Shown here piece by piece: positions 1-9,312 of a stretch of 28,636 bases of DNA. Source of the DNA: Lysobacterales bacterium UBA5700 (GTDB taxonomy: Bacteria; Pseudomonadota; Gammaproteobacteria; Xanthomonadales; Xanthomonadaceae); NCBI GenBank assembly GCA_002420085.1, contig DIHI01000135.1, positions 25,999 to 54,634 on the forward strand, read 5' to 3'. A program made the position numbers and the translations under genes. Below the pieces are notes generated by a model. That model saw only the letters and a list, made by a program, of their open reading frames with translations, did not search any database and had not been told where the DNA came from. The stretch's first letter is position 1. Each line of letters begins with the position of its first letter.

Positions 1-1401
<1,401 letters not shown>

Positions 1402-1537
1402 CCGCCGCATGCCCGCCAGCGTGCCGGCGGGACCGGCTGTGCGTGAGGCACGGGCATGCGCAGGGACGCATGCAATTTCAGGATACGGCAGACAGGGATC
1501 GAGTCGGATCACTGGAATGCAGCCGCCCGGTCGGCCG

Positions 1538-2230
1538 TTAGTCGCTCGCGGGCAGGCGGAAGTCGGCGCGCAGAAAGCGGTTGCGGTAGAGCGAGGAGGC
1601 GCCGCGTTCGATCGCGATCGGGTGCTGGAACATCGGGCCGTCGAACACGCAGGTGTGGAATTCGCCGTACTCGCCACACGGGTCGATGTCGGGCGGCAGT
1701 TGGTCGAGCAGGCTGCGATTGAATTGCCGGGCGAGGAAGTCGGCCGACAGGCGCTCGCTGTCGATGCAGCAGATGCGGGCCTTGAGTCCGGCAGCGATCA
1801 TCGCGTCCGCCAGGCTGCGGCTGTCGGCGCCAAACAGGGGATAGACGGCGGTCCAACCCAATCGGCCGCAGACCTGGTCGCGATACGCTTTGATATCGGC
1901 CAGGAAGATGTCACCGAAGGCGATGTGGGCAAGGCCCGGCCAGCGCAGTCGCGCCAGTTCCAGGGCGGTGGCGAAGGCGCCCTCGTAGGCCAGGTTGTCG
2001 GCCCGGTCGGGCATCGGCGCCTCCAGCAGGGGCAGGCCGAGCGCGCGTGCCTGGGCGGCGATCACTTCACGGCGCAGGCCGTGCAGGGCGACCTGGGCGC
2101 CGTCTTCCAGGGTGGTCAGCAGGCCGATCGGTCGGTAGTGCGATGACTGTTGCAGGCGGTGCAGGGTCCAGGCGGCGTCCTTGCCGCCACTGAACGAGAC
2201 CAGGATCGGGATGGCGGGGGCGTGGCTCAA
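1538..2230 (-). CDS. PP-loop ATP pyrophosphatase, Dph6-like (diphthine-ammonia ligase family)
   Basis: 230-aa adenine nucleotide alpha-hydrolase of the family containing eukaryotic/archaeal Dph6. It has the PP-loop SGGKD at residues 14-18, FGDIFL at 105-110, and the family C-terminal signature DPCGEYGEFHT (about 183-193), where substrate adenylation chemistry is thought to occur. Bacteria lack diphthamide, so the true substrate is unknown; an ATP-dependent amidation or adenylation is inferred from the fold. The start is TTG 2230: no ATG or GTG occurs before the PP-loop, and the TTG overlaps the preceding acyltransferase stop (TTGA), which suggests translational coupling. It is the last gene of the ubiJ-led operon. 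Confidence 0.85.
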   Translation of the reverse strand: MSHAPAIPILVSFSGGKDAAWTLHRLQQSSHYRPIGLLTTLEDGAQVALHGLRREVIAAQARALGLPLLEAPMPDRADNLAYEGAFATALELARLRWPGLAHIAFGDIFLADIKAYRDQVCGRLGWTAVYPLFGADSRSLADAMIAAGLKARICCIDSERLSADFLARQFNRSLLDQLPPDIDPCGEYGEFHTCVFDGPMFQHPIAIERGASSLYRNRFLRADFRLPASD

Positions 2231-2826
2231 TCGACGTTCCGATGCTTGCCGACCCAGGGTCGATACCAGGCCCGGATCCGTGCCAGATCGGCGTCCAGGT
2301 CGGTGCCGAGTTCAAACGTGGCGCCGATGCCGATGGTGCGATCCGGGTAGTGGAAGTAAGCGCAGGCAACTGGAACCGAGGCCGGTTGGGCGATTCGCCA
2401 GAAACCGGATTTCCAGCGCTCGACCCGCTTGCGGGTGCCTTCGGGGGCGATCACCAGCCACAGGGCATCGGCTTCGGCAAGCCGTCGGGCGGTGTCGCCG
2501 ACCAGGCCGCCGGGGGCAGTGCGGTTGGTCGGGATGCCGCCCAGCCAGAGCAGGATCGGCCCGAGCGGCCACCAGAACAATTCGGCCTTGGCCATGAATT
2601 TCATGTCCAGGCCGAGCGCGAGCTTGGCGGCCAGACCCCAGAAGGCATCCCAGCCCGAGGAGTGCGGTGCAGCGATGATGACCAGTCGCGGGTGGGGCGG
2701 AAAGCGACCGACGATGCGCCAGCCGCCCAGCCACATGAGGGTCCGGCCGAAGCCGCGTGCGAACCGGCCATGGGCGCGTGGGGCGCACTCGGGGACGTCC
2801 ACTTGCAGCGGTTGGCGATGGCGCAT
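2227..2826 (-). CDS. Lysophospholipid acyltransferase family protein (PlsC-like)
   Basis: 199-aa glycerolipid-type acyltransferase. The catalytic HX4D motif is H55-SSGW-D60, the FMAKAELF block is at about 77-84, and the substrate-binding motif PEGTR is at 128-132. It probably transfers a fatty acyl chain to a lysophospholipid or a related acceptor at the inner membrane; the acceptor cannot be told from sequence. It belongs to the short PlsC-like subgroup and may not be the main PlsC of the cell. ATG 2826 is chosen over the TTG at 2829 because it overlaps the arfB stop by one base (TGATG). Its own stop overlaps the start of the downstream PP-loop gene. Confidence 0.85.
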   Translation of the reverse strand: MRHRQPLQVDVPECAPRAHGRFARGFGRTLMWLGGWRIVGRFPPHPRLVIIAAPHSSGWDAFWGLAAKLALGLDMKFMAKAELFWWPLGPILLWLGGIPTNRTAPGGLVGDTARRLAEADALWLVIAPEGTRKRVERWKSGFWRIAQPASVPVACAYFHYPDRTIGIGATFELGTDLDADLARIRAWYRPWVGKHRNVD

Positions 2827-3263
2827 CAATCGTCTCCGCCGGGGACACGTCGGGTTCGCTTGAGGTCGGAACGCACGCGCTTGCTGTCCAGTCGTCGGCG
2901 TTCAGCGCCGGCACCGGGCCGGGTGGCGATCCGCGCCTTCGGCACGATCAGGCCGGCCGCGATGAAGGCGATCAGACGGGCGCGGGCATCCTCGCGGTTG
3001 CGGTCCTGGCTGCGAAAGCGCTGGGCACTGAGCACCAGGACGCCGTCATCGGTCAGTCGCCGGTCGCGCTTGGCCAGCAGCCGTTGCCGCAGCGGTTCCG
3101 GCAGCGACGGTGAGCCGGCGATGTCGAAGCGCAATTCCACCGCTGTGGCGACCTTGTTGACGTTCTGGCCACCGGGTCCGGCCGAGCGCACGAAGCGCTC
3201 GACCAGTTCCTGTTCCGGGATGGTCAGACGGTCGGAAATGCGCAGCACGGACGCGGGCTCCAT
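2826..3263 (-). CDS. arfB: Alternative ribosome-rescue factor ArfB (YaeJ)
   Basis: 145-aa codon-independent peptidyl-tRNA hydrolase that releases stalled nascent chains on non-stop ribosomes. The GGQ catalytic motif (SAGPGGQNVNK, GGQ at 31-33) sits in a class-I release-factor fold without codon-recognition domains. The C-terminal tail is rich in Arg/Lys (about residues 118-140), as expected for the segment that enters the empty mRNA channel. The length matches E. coli YaeJ. ATG 3263 is preceded by GGAAG. It lies 15 nt after truC, in the same operon, and its stop overlaps the acyltransferase start. Confidence 0.93.
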   Translation of the reverse strand: MEPASVLRISDRLTIPEQELVERFVRSAGPGGQNVNKVATAVELRFDIAGSPSLPEPLRQRLLAKRDRRLTDDGVLVLSAQRFRSQDRNREDARARLIAFIAAGLIVPKARIATRPGAGAERRRLDSKRVRSDLKRTRRVPGGDD

Positions 3264-3278
3264 GAAGGGCTTCCGATT

Positions 3279-4070
3279 CTACGTCGGAACGACGGGCTCG
3301 GATCGGCCGGAGTGGTGCGGCGGGCTCGGGTCGGGTTCGCCGATCGGCAGTGCGGTCGGGTCGGGGAGCGTCCAGCCGAACCGATCCAGTACGCACTGCC
3401 AGTCGCGATCGAGCGGCGCCGCGACGGCGATCCGGCGATCGCCGTCCGGATGCTTGAAGGCCAGCCGCCAGGCATGCAGCAACATCCGGTGGACGCCGAG
3501 ATGGCTGCGGAACAGGCGGTTGCGCTGGCCGTCGCCGTGGCTGGTGTCGCCGATCAGATGGTGGCCGACATGATGCAGGTGACGGCGAATCTGACGGAAC
3601 CGCCCGGTTTCCGGTTGGCAGCGCAACAAGGCGAAGCGCGAGGTCGGGAAGCCGCCCGAAGGCAAGGGCAGTTCGCCCCTGGCCAGCACCTGGTAGGCGG
3701 TGCGGGCCGGTTTGCGCTCGGGCTTACCGGGTCCGCCGTCGAGCGGATGATCGATCAGGCCGTGATCCTCGGCCGGCCAGCCGCGCCCGACTGCGAGGTA
3801 GTCCTTGGCGATCTCGCGGGCCATGAACGCCCGACCGAGTCGGCCGGCGGTCTCGGCATCGAAGGCGAGCAGCAGGCAGCCGCTGGTGGCACGATCGAGT
3901 CGATGGGCGAAATGGACCCGCTGTCCGAATTGCCGACGCAGCCGATCGAGGGCGAAGTCGTGTTCGCCGCGTGCCAAGGCGCTGTCGTGCATCATCAAAC
4001 GCGCCGGCTTGGCGACCACGGCCAGGCTGGCGTCACGGTACAGCACCTCGATCGAGTCGAGTGTGCTCAC
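3279..4070 (-). CDS. truC: tRNA pseudouridine(65) synthase TruC
   Basis: 263-aa RluA/RluC-family pseudouridine synthase. The catalytic Asp is D59 in [10 protein letters not shown]. The downstream [25 protein letters not shown] block and the LMLHAWRL-like motif fit TruC (YqcB), which modifies U65 in tRNA acceptor/T-stem regions, better than the rRNA synthases RluC/RluD, which carry an S4 domain absent here. The start is GTG 4070, whose GTGA overlaps the ubiB stop by 4 nt. An open frame continues upstream, but that part is an out-of-frame shadow of ubiB. A related RluA-family substrate cannot be fully excluded. Confidence 0.88.
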   Translation of the reverse strand: MSTLDSIEVLYRDASLAVVAKPARLMMHDSALARGEHDFALDRLRRQFGQRVHFAHRLDRATSGCLLLAFDAETAGRLGRAFMAREIAKDYLAVGRGWPAEDHGLIDHPLDGGPGKPERKPARTAYQVLARGELPLPSGGFPTSRFALLRCQPETGRFRQIRRHLHHVGHHLIGDTSHGDGQRNRLFRSHLGVHRMLLHAWRLAFKHPDGDRRIAVAAPLDRDWQCVLDRFGWTLPDPTALPIGEPDPSPPHHSGRSEPVVPT

Positions 4071-5743
4071 CTGCGTCGTGGCCAGGCTGCCATGAAGGCA
4101 CCCAGCGCACCGACTCCGGCGACCCAGACGGCGACCGGGATGCCGGCCATGCGCTCGCCACCGGCATCGAGGCCAAACAGCACGGCGGCAGCGATTAGCA
4201 GGCCGGTCCCGAGGATGGCGTAAACGGTCTGACGCTGACCACGGCGAGTCGCTTCGACCAGTTGGGCGATCTCGTCCGAGCGCATTCGCACGATGTGCCG
4301 ACCGCTGCTCTGCTGCAACAGCCACTCGCGCACCAGACGTGGCATGTCCGGGGCGTGGGTGATCAGTTCCGGCATCCGCTTGACCAGTTCGCGCCGCAAC
4401 TGGCGCGGGCTGTAGCGTTCGCGCAGGATCGATTCCAGCACCGGGTGAGCAACCGCCCAGATGTCCAGACTGGGATCCAACTGGCGGCCGATGCCTTCGA
4501 TGTTGAGCAGGGTCTTTTGCAGCAGGATCAATTGCGGTTGCAGGGTCAGTTCGTACTGCTGGGCGGTGCGGAACAGCTTGACCAGCACTTCGCCGAGCGA
4601 AATTTCGGCCAGCGGTCGGGTGAAGTAGGGTTCGCAGACCGCCCGCACCGAGGCTTCCAGTTCGTCGATGCGGACGTGGTCGGGCATCCAGCCGGCCTCG
4701 ACGTGCAGTTCGGCGATCCGCCGGTAGTCCCGGCTGAACATGGCCATGAAGTTTTCCGCCAGGTAATACTGGTCGGCACTCGGCAACTGGCCCATGATCC
4801 CGAAGTCGAGCGCGATGAAGCGCGGGTCGTCGCGGCGCGCCGGGTCGGCATCGACCCAGATGTTGCCGGCGTGGGCATCGGCGTGAAAGAAGTTGTCGCG
4901 GAAGACCTGGGTGTAGAACACTCGCACGCCCTTGGCGGCCAGTTTCCGGCGATCGATGCCGGCCGCATCGATCGCCGCGATGTCGTCTGACGGGATGCCG
5001 CGCAGCCGCTCCAGGGTCAGCACCCGCTCGCTGCTGTAATCCCAGAACACCTCGGGCACGTAGAGGTCGTTGGAGGCCAGCCAATTGCGGCGCAGCAGGC
5101 TGGCGTTGGCGCCCTCGCGCTGGAGATCGAGTTCGGCCGACAGGGTGTTCTCGATCTCGGCGACCACGTCCAGCGGCCGAATCCGGTCGGCACGCGGATG
5201 GGTGTGGGCGACCACCTGGGCGAGGGCCTTGAGCAGGGCCAGATCGGCCGTGATCCGTTCACGCACGCCCGGCCGCAGCACCTTGATCACCACTTCGCGA
5301 CCGGGTTGACCGTCACGGCCGGGCAGGCGGGCGGCGTGGACCTGGGCGATCGAGGCCGAGGCCAGCGGCTCGATCTCGAACTGCGCGAACAGCGTGGAGA
5401 TCGGGGTGCCTAGTTGGGCCTCGATGATCGCCTGCGCCTGCGCGCCCGGAAACGGCGCGACCCGGTCCTGCAACAGCGCCAGTTCCTCGACCAGATCGGG
5501 CGGCAGCAGGTCACGTCGGGTCGAGAGAATCTGTCCGAACTTGACGAAGATCGGGCCCAACTCCTGTAGGGCCAGACGCAGCCGGGCGCCACGTCCGAGG
5601 GTGCGGGGATCGATCCCGGCACGCGCCACGAACGGCCGCAGCAGGGCGGCATAGCGGGCCAGCCGGGTGTCGTCCAGCAGGGCATCCAGACGGTAGCGCA
5701 GCAGCACGCGCAGGATCCGCGCGCTGCGCAATACGGCCTTCAC
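4067..5743 (-). CDS. ubiB: Ubiquinone biosynthesis atypical kinase/ATPase UbiB
   Basis: 558-aa member of the ABC1/ADCK/UbiB atypical kinase family, required for ubiquinone synthesis and lipid extraction in the COQ/Ubi complex. Visible motifs are KFGQ (68-71) in the N-terminal extension, the Ala-rich loop [11 protein letters not shown] (about 128-138) that replaces the kinase Gly-rich loop, VVIKVLRPG with Lys154, [13 protein letters not shown] (285-297) as the catalytic/metal loop, and DFG (313-315). Two C-terminal hydrophobic helices (about 505-525 and 530-553) anchor it to the inner membrane. The start is GTG 5743, overlapping the ubiJ stop as GTGA. The usual ubiE partner is not adjacent. 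Confidence 0.95.
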   Translation of the reverse strand: MKAVLRSARILRVLLRYRLDALLDDTRLARYAALLRPFVARAGIDPRTLGRGARLRLALQELGPIFVKFGQILSTRRDLLPPDLVEELALLQDRVAPFPGAQAQAIIEAQLGTPISTLFAQFEIEPLASASIAQVHAARLPGRDGQPGREVVIKVLRPGVRERITADLALLKALAQVVAHTHPRADRIRPLDVVAEIENTLSAELDLQREGANASLLRRNWLASNDLYVPEVFWDYSSERVLTLERLRGIPSDDIAAIDAAGIDRRKLAAKGVRVFYTQVFRDNFFHADAHAGNIWVDADPARRDDPRFIALDFGIMGQLPSADQYYLAENFMAMFSRDYRRIAELHVEAGWMPDHVRIDELEASVRAVCEPYFTRPLAEISLGEVLVKLFRTAQQYELTLQPQLILLQKTLLNIEGIGRQLDPSLDIWAVAHPVLESILRERYSPRQLRRELVKRMPELITHAPDMPRLVREWLLQQSSGRHIVRMRSDEIAQLVEATRRGQRQTVYAILGTGLLIAAAVLFGLDAGGERMAGIPVAVWVAGVGALGAFMAAWPRRR

Positions 5744-6432
5744 CGGGCGGGCTCCGAACGGCGTTCGAGCAGGCGCTGTACGCGCGCCTCGGCGCGCTCG
5801 ACGGCATCGCGCAGGGCATCGACATCGTCGTGGAATCGATCGAGTTCGGCGCGTGCCACCAGGTCGCGTGATTCCTCGGTCAGGTAGTCGGCACCATCGC
5901 GGACCAGGGTGTCGACATTGGCCAGGCCGGCCTTGAGGGCATGCTCGATCGCGCGGGCCAGGGTTCCGCCGATGACATCACCGAACACCTCGGCGAATGG
6001 CCGCCCCCAGTCGGGATCGAAGCCGCGCGCCAGATTCTGCAAGCGTCGCGCCAGTTCGGCATCGCCGCTGACGTGCAGGCGGGCGGCACCGTCGTTCGGG
6101 CGCAGCCAGTGTACCTGTGCCAGCAGGGCACCGAGCGTGCCGCGCACCGCCAGATCGGCATCCACGGCCGGATCGTCGGGCGCCCGGCCGACCCGCACGC
6201 GCTCGCCATCGACCGTCAATGCCAGGGCCAGACGCGGGGCCGTCAGGGTGAGCACGACGCGGCGGCCGTCGAGTGCGGACAGCGCGGTCCGGGTGTCGGG
6301 ATCGAGCGCCAGCAGCCGATCGAGTGCCGCTTCGAGCGCCCGGCCGGCCATCGATTTCAGTCGATCGGGTCGGGCTGTGTCTGACGGGGTCGAGTCTGAC
6401 GGAGCGGGATCGGGCGGGGGCGTGGACATCAT
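5740..6432 (-). CDS. ubiJ: Ubiquinone biosynthesis accessory factor UbiJ (SCP2 domain)
   Basis: 230-aa SCP2-type lipid-binding scaffold that organises the soluble Ubi complex together with UbiK. After a short Pro/Ser/Asp-rich N-terminus, the SCP2 domain spans about residues 25-140 (including [20 protein letters not shown] and the [29 protein letters not shown] stretch). A charged C-terminal helix (about 190-225) is a likely coiled coil for partner binding. Identification rests on the fold-like pattern and on its position directly before ubiB. Two in-frame ATGs (6432, 6429) are possible. It is the first gene of a six-gene operon, divergent from the DUF2339 gene. Confidence 0.88.
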   Translation of the reverse strand: MMSTPPPDPAPSDSTPSDTARPDRLKSMAGRALEAALDRLLALDPDTRTALSALDGRRVVLTLTAPRLALALTVDGERVRVGRAPDDPAVDADLAVRGTLGALLAQVHWLRPNDGAARLHVSGDAELARRLQNLARGFDPDWGRPFAEVFGDVIGGTLARAIEHALKAGLANVDTLVRDGADYLTEESRDLVARAELDRFHDDVDALRDAVERAEARVQRLLERRSEPAR

Positions 6433-6486
6433 CCCGGCATTCTAGCCCGCATCGTTGCGACAGCGGCCAACGCGGACTGATGTCGG

Positions 6487-6512
6487 CCCGTGCGCACATG
6501 CCCGTGCGCACA
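6487..6512. repeat. Two 12-bp direct repeats with internal palindrome
   Basis: CCCGTGCGCACA occurs at 6487-6498 and again at 6501-6512, with starts 14 bp apart; each copy contains the palindrome GTGCGCAC. They lie in the 147-bp divergent region between ubiJ and the DUF2339 gene, just upstream of an extended -10-like element. A tandem transcription-factor site is plausible but unproven. Confidence 0.6.
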
Positions 6513-6513
6513 C

Positions 6514-6543
6514 TGTCGGATCGGTCGCTCGACTTGCTATGCT
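6514..6543 (+). promoter_or_regulatory. Candidate extended -10 promoter for the DUF2339 gene
   Basis: TGC-TATGCT (6535-6543) fits an extended -10 element; a weak -35 (TGTCGG, 6514-6519) is about 18 bp upstream. It would give a leader of about 30 nt before ATG 6580 and lies directly after the paired GTGCGCAC repeats. Inferred from motif only. Confidence 0.35.
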
Positions 6544-6579
6544 CGGGGCCGCGCCGATGGCGGTGCATGGAGGTGTGCG

Positions 6580-9312
6580 ATGGCATGGTTCCTGGCGGTG
6601 TTCGGAGCATTGCTCGGCTCGGCGGTGATGAGCGAGGACCGCTGGCTGTTCGGGATCGCGGTCGGAGCAGCACTCGGCGCCCTGCTCGGTCTGGTGCTGG
6701 CCCTGGGCGCCCGGCTGCGCGGGCTGGAGCAGCATCTGGCGCGGATGCAGGCCGATCTGGCCGTTGCCGCACGCGCGTCTGAATCGCCCACCGCTGCGCC
6801 CCAGGCTGCCAGATCGGCGCCAGTCGGCGAGGCCAGCAGCGAGCCGCGACCGGCGCCGGTACCGGCGTCGGCGCGGACTGCGACCGTCACGACCCCCGAC
6901 ACGACCACGGCCCCGCCGCCACTGCGGGCGAGCCAGTCGGCCTCGGCCGACGATCCGCAGCGGACTGCGGTCGATGCCGTTCGGCTGGTTGCGGCAGCCG
7001 ACCGGCGTTCAGGTTCGGAGGCTGGCCCGAACGTTCTGGTGACCGCCAGTCGCTGGCTGCGACGGGTGTTGTTCGAGGGCAATGTGCCGGTGAAGATCGG
7101 CCTGTTGCTGCTGATGGTCGGCGCGGCGGGCGCGCTGCGTTACGCCGCCGATGCCGGACTGCTGCGGCTGCCGATCGAGTTCCGTTTGGCTGCGATTGCG
7201 GCGGTGGCAGTGGCAGGACTGGTCTGGGGTCTGCGCGAGGCGCAGCGCAGGCCGGCCTTCGGGCTGAGCATGCAGGGCGGCGCGATCGGTGTGTTGCTGC
7301 TGGTGGTGTTCGCCGGGTTTCGCCTGTATGGCCTGATTCCAGCGACTCCGGCCTTTCTGCTGGTGCTGATTCTGGTGGCCGGTGCCTGCGTGCTGGCGGT
7401 TCGGCAATCGGCGATGGCACTGGCCGTGCTCGGCTTCTTCGGTGGCTATCTGGCACCGGTCCTGCTGTCCACCGGCTCGGGCAATCATGTCGCCCTGTTC
7501 AGCTATTACGCGGTACTCAACGCAGCCGTGCTGGTGGTTGCCTGGCTGCGGCCCTGGCGGGCACTCAACCTGCTCGGTTTCGCCTTCACCTTCGTGGTCG
7601 GCGGGGTCTGGGGCTGGCAGTATTACCGGCCGGAACTGTTCGCCACGGTCGAACCGTTCCTGGTGCTGTTCTGGCTGTTCTACTCGCTGATCCCGGTGTT
7701 GTACGCACTCGCCGGTCGGTCGGTCGAGGCACGGGTCGATGGCACCCTGCTGTTCGGCACCCCCTTGCTGGCGCTGCCGATGCAGGCGGCCCTGGTCGAT
7801 CAGGAGCGCACCGCGATGGCGCTCACCGCCCTGGTTGCGGCAGCCGCGCATGTCGGGCTGGCGGCGGGCTGCCTGCGCAATGCCCGTCTGGCCCGGCTGG
7901 TACAGGCCAATGCTGGAATGGGCCTGCTGTTCGCAACCCTGGCGATCCCCTTCGCGCTGTCGGCCGGTTGGACGGCGGCGGCCTGGTCGATCGAGGCAGC
8001 AGGCATGCTCTGGCTCGGTCATCGCCAGCAACAGCGACGGCTGCGGTTGGCCGGGCTGGTGCTGTTGGCCCTGGCCCTGATCGCCCTGGTGGTGTCGGCG
8101 TTCGATTACCGCAGTGCCGCGAGTCCGATCGACGGAACCCTGCTCAATCTGCTGCTGCTGGCAGCGGCGGCGCTGTTTGGATCGCGGCTGTACGATCGGG
8201 CCGATCCGACAAGCCGGCTCGCCGTGGTGCTGTTCAGCGGCGGCCTGCTGCTGTGGCTGCTGGCCGGCATGCGGGCGGTCGATCAGCACTGGCCCTGGAC
8301 GCAGTCTGAGCCTGGGCTGGCGCTCTGGCTGGCGGTCAGTGCCATGCTGGCGGCCCGTCTGCGCAGTGTGCTGGCCTGGCCACGGCTGGCCTGGGCGCTG
8401 GCGACCACAACCATCCTGCTGCTGCCGATCGCATTGCTGAGCGATTCCAGCAGCGGCCAGGGCTGGTTCGATGGACCGCGTCTGGCCTGGTGGCCGGCCC
8501 TGCTGATCGCGGCACTGGCCCTGCCGGCCATGCGCCAGCCGTTCTCGGCGCTGCTCGGCCCGGCGCACATCGCCCTGGCGATGACCCTGGCATTCGGTGC
8601 CGGCCTCAGTCTGCGGGTGACGCTGGTTCGCCTGGGGGTGGCCGGTGATGGCTGGTTGGCGATCGCCACCGTCCTGCCGCTGGCCGTGTTGGCGCTGCTC
8701 GGCTGGCGGCGTCCACACTGGGCGGGCTGGCCGGTGGCAGACCTGTTCCCAGGCTGGCGGTCGATCTGGCTGGGTCTGACCGCGAGCCTGCTCGGCCTGT
8801 TCTGGTGGTCGGGCCAGTTCCTGGCGGGCGACAGTACACCGCTGCCCTGGCTGCCCCTGCTCAATCCGCTCGATCTGGCCCTGATCGCCGGCCTGATCGG
8901 CGCGGCTGTCGCGCTGCGCGAACACGGCGGGACCGGCGGTGAGCGGCTTTGGCTGGTCTGGGCGGCCGGGCTGTGGCTGACCGCAAGCACGGCGACCCTG
9001 CGCGCCAGCCATCATCTGGCGAATCTGCCGTGGTCGCTGTCGATGCTCGCCGATCGCAGCAGCCAGACCGCCTTGACCCTGGTCTGGTGCCTGCTCGGGG
9101 TGATTGCCTGGGTGCTGGGTTCGAGGCGCGGCCAGTGGCCACTGTGGGCGATGGGGGCCGGGCTGCTGGCCCTGGTTCTGGTCAAACTGGTGGCGATCGA
9201 TCGCCAGTTTTTCGGCAACGTCGCAGGTATCGTGTCGTTTCTGGCGGTGGGTGGTCTGCTGGTGGTGGTCGGCCGGCTGGCACCCTCGCCACCCCGCAGG
9301 AGTCAGACATGA
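6580..9312 (+). CDS. DUF2339 domain polytopic membrane protein
   Basis: 910-aa integral membrane protein. An N-terminal membrane helix is followed by a short charged/coiled segment (ARLRGLEQHLARMQADL), then a long Ala/Pro-rich linker to about residue 150. From VPVKIGLLLLMVGAAGALRYAADAG onward there is near-continuous hydrophobic sequence, with about twenty or more predicted membrane spans, as in the DUF2339 family. The function of the family is unknown; envelope or cell-surface roles have been suggested only from context. ATG 6580 is chosen because GGAGG (6569-6573) lies 6 nt upstream and the protein then starts with a hydrophobic helix; the longer open frame from 6490 is unlikely. Its stop overlaps the DUF3999 start by 4 nt (ATGA). 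Confidence 0.9.
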   Translation: MAWFLAVFGALLGSAVMSEDRWLFGIAVGAALGALLGLVLALGARLRGLEQHLARMQADLAVAARASESPTAAPQAARSAPVGEASSEPRPAPVPASARTATVTTPDTTTAPPPLRASQSASADDPQRTAVDAVRLVAAADRRSGSEAGPNVLVTASRWLRRVLFEGNVPVKIGLLLLMVGAAGALRYAADAGLLRLPIEFRLAAIAAVAVAGLVWGLREAQRRPAFGLSMQGGAIGVLLLVVFAGFRLYGLIPATPAFLLVLILVAGACVLAVRQSAMALAVLGFFGGYLAPVLLSTGSGNHVALFSYYAVLNAAVLVVAWLRPWRALNLLGFAFTFVVGGVWGWQYYRPELFATVEPFLVLFWLFYSLIPVLYALAGRSVEARVDGTLLFGTPLLALPMQAALVDQERTAMALTALVAAAAHVGLAAGCLRNARLARLVQANAGMGLLFATLAIPFALSAGWTAAAWSIEAAGMLWLGHRQQQRRLRLAGLVLLALALIALVVSAFDYRSAASPIDGTLLNLLLLAAAALFGSRLYDRADPTSRLAVVLFSGGLLLWLLAGMRAVDQHWPWTQSEPGLALWLAVSAMLAARLRSVLAWPRLAWALATTTILLLPIALLSDSSSGQGWFDGPRLAWWPALLIAALALPAMRQPFSALLGPAHIALAMTLAFGAGLSLRVTLVRLGVAGDGWLAIATVLPLAVLALLGWRRPHWAGWPVADLFPGWRSIWLGLTASLLGLFWWSGQFLAGDSTPLPWLPLLNPLDLALIAGLIGAAVALREHGGTGGERLWLVWAAGLWLTASTATLRASHHLANLPWSLSMLADRSSQTALTLVWCLLGVIAWVLGSRRGQWPLWAMGAGLLALVLVKLVAIDRQFFGNVAGIVSFLAVGGLLVVVGRLAPSPPRRSQT

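Noticed and set aside
1412..1431. CCCGCC...GGCGGG hairpin after merR as a terminator
   Set aside because: Only a 6-bp stem with an 8-nt loop and no T-tract; common by chance at this GC content.
4071..5084. N-terminal extension of the truC frame
   Set aside because: It lies entirely inside ubiB in another frame and is Arg/Pro/Ala-rich low-complexity; TruC similarity begins only at the GTG at 4070.
7009..9015. 668-codon open frame on the minus strand inside the DUF2339 gene
   Set aside because: Antisense shadow in GC-rich DNA: Gln/Arg/Gly-rich, no domain, and fully overlapped by a membrane-protein gene with a good Shine-Dalgarno.
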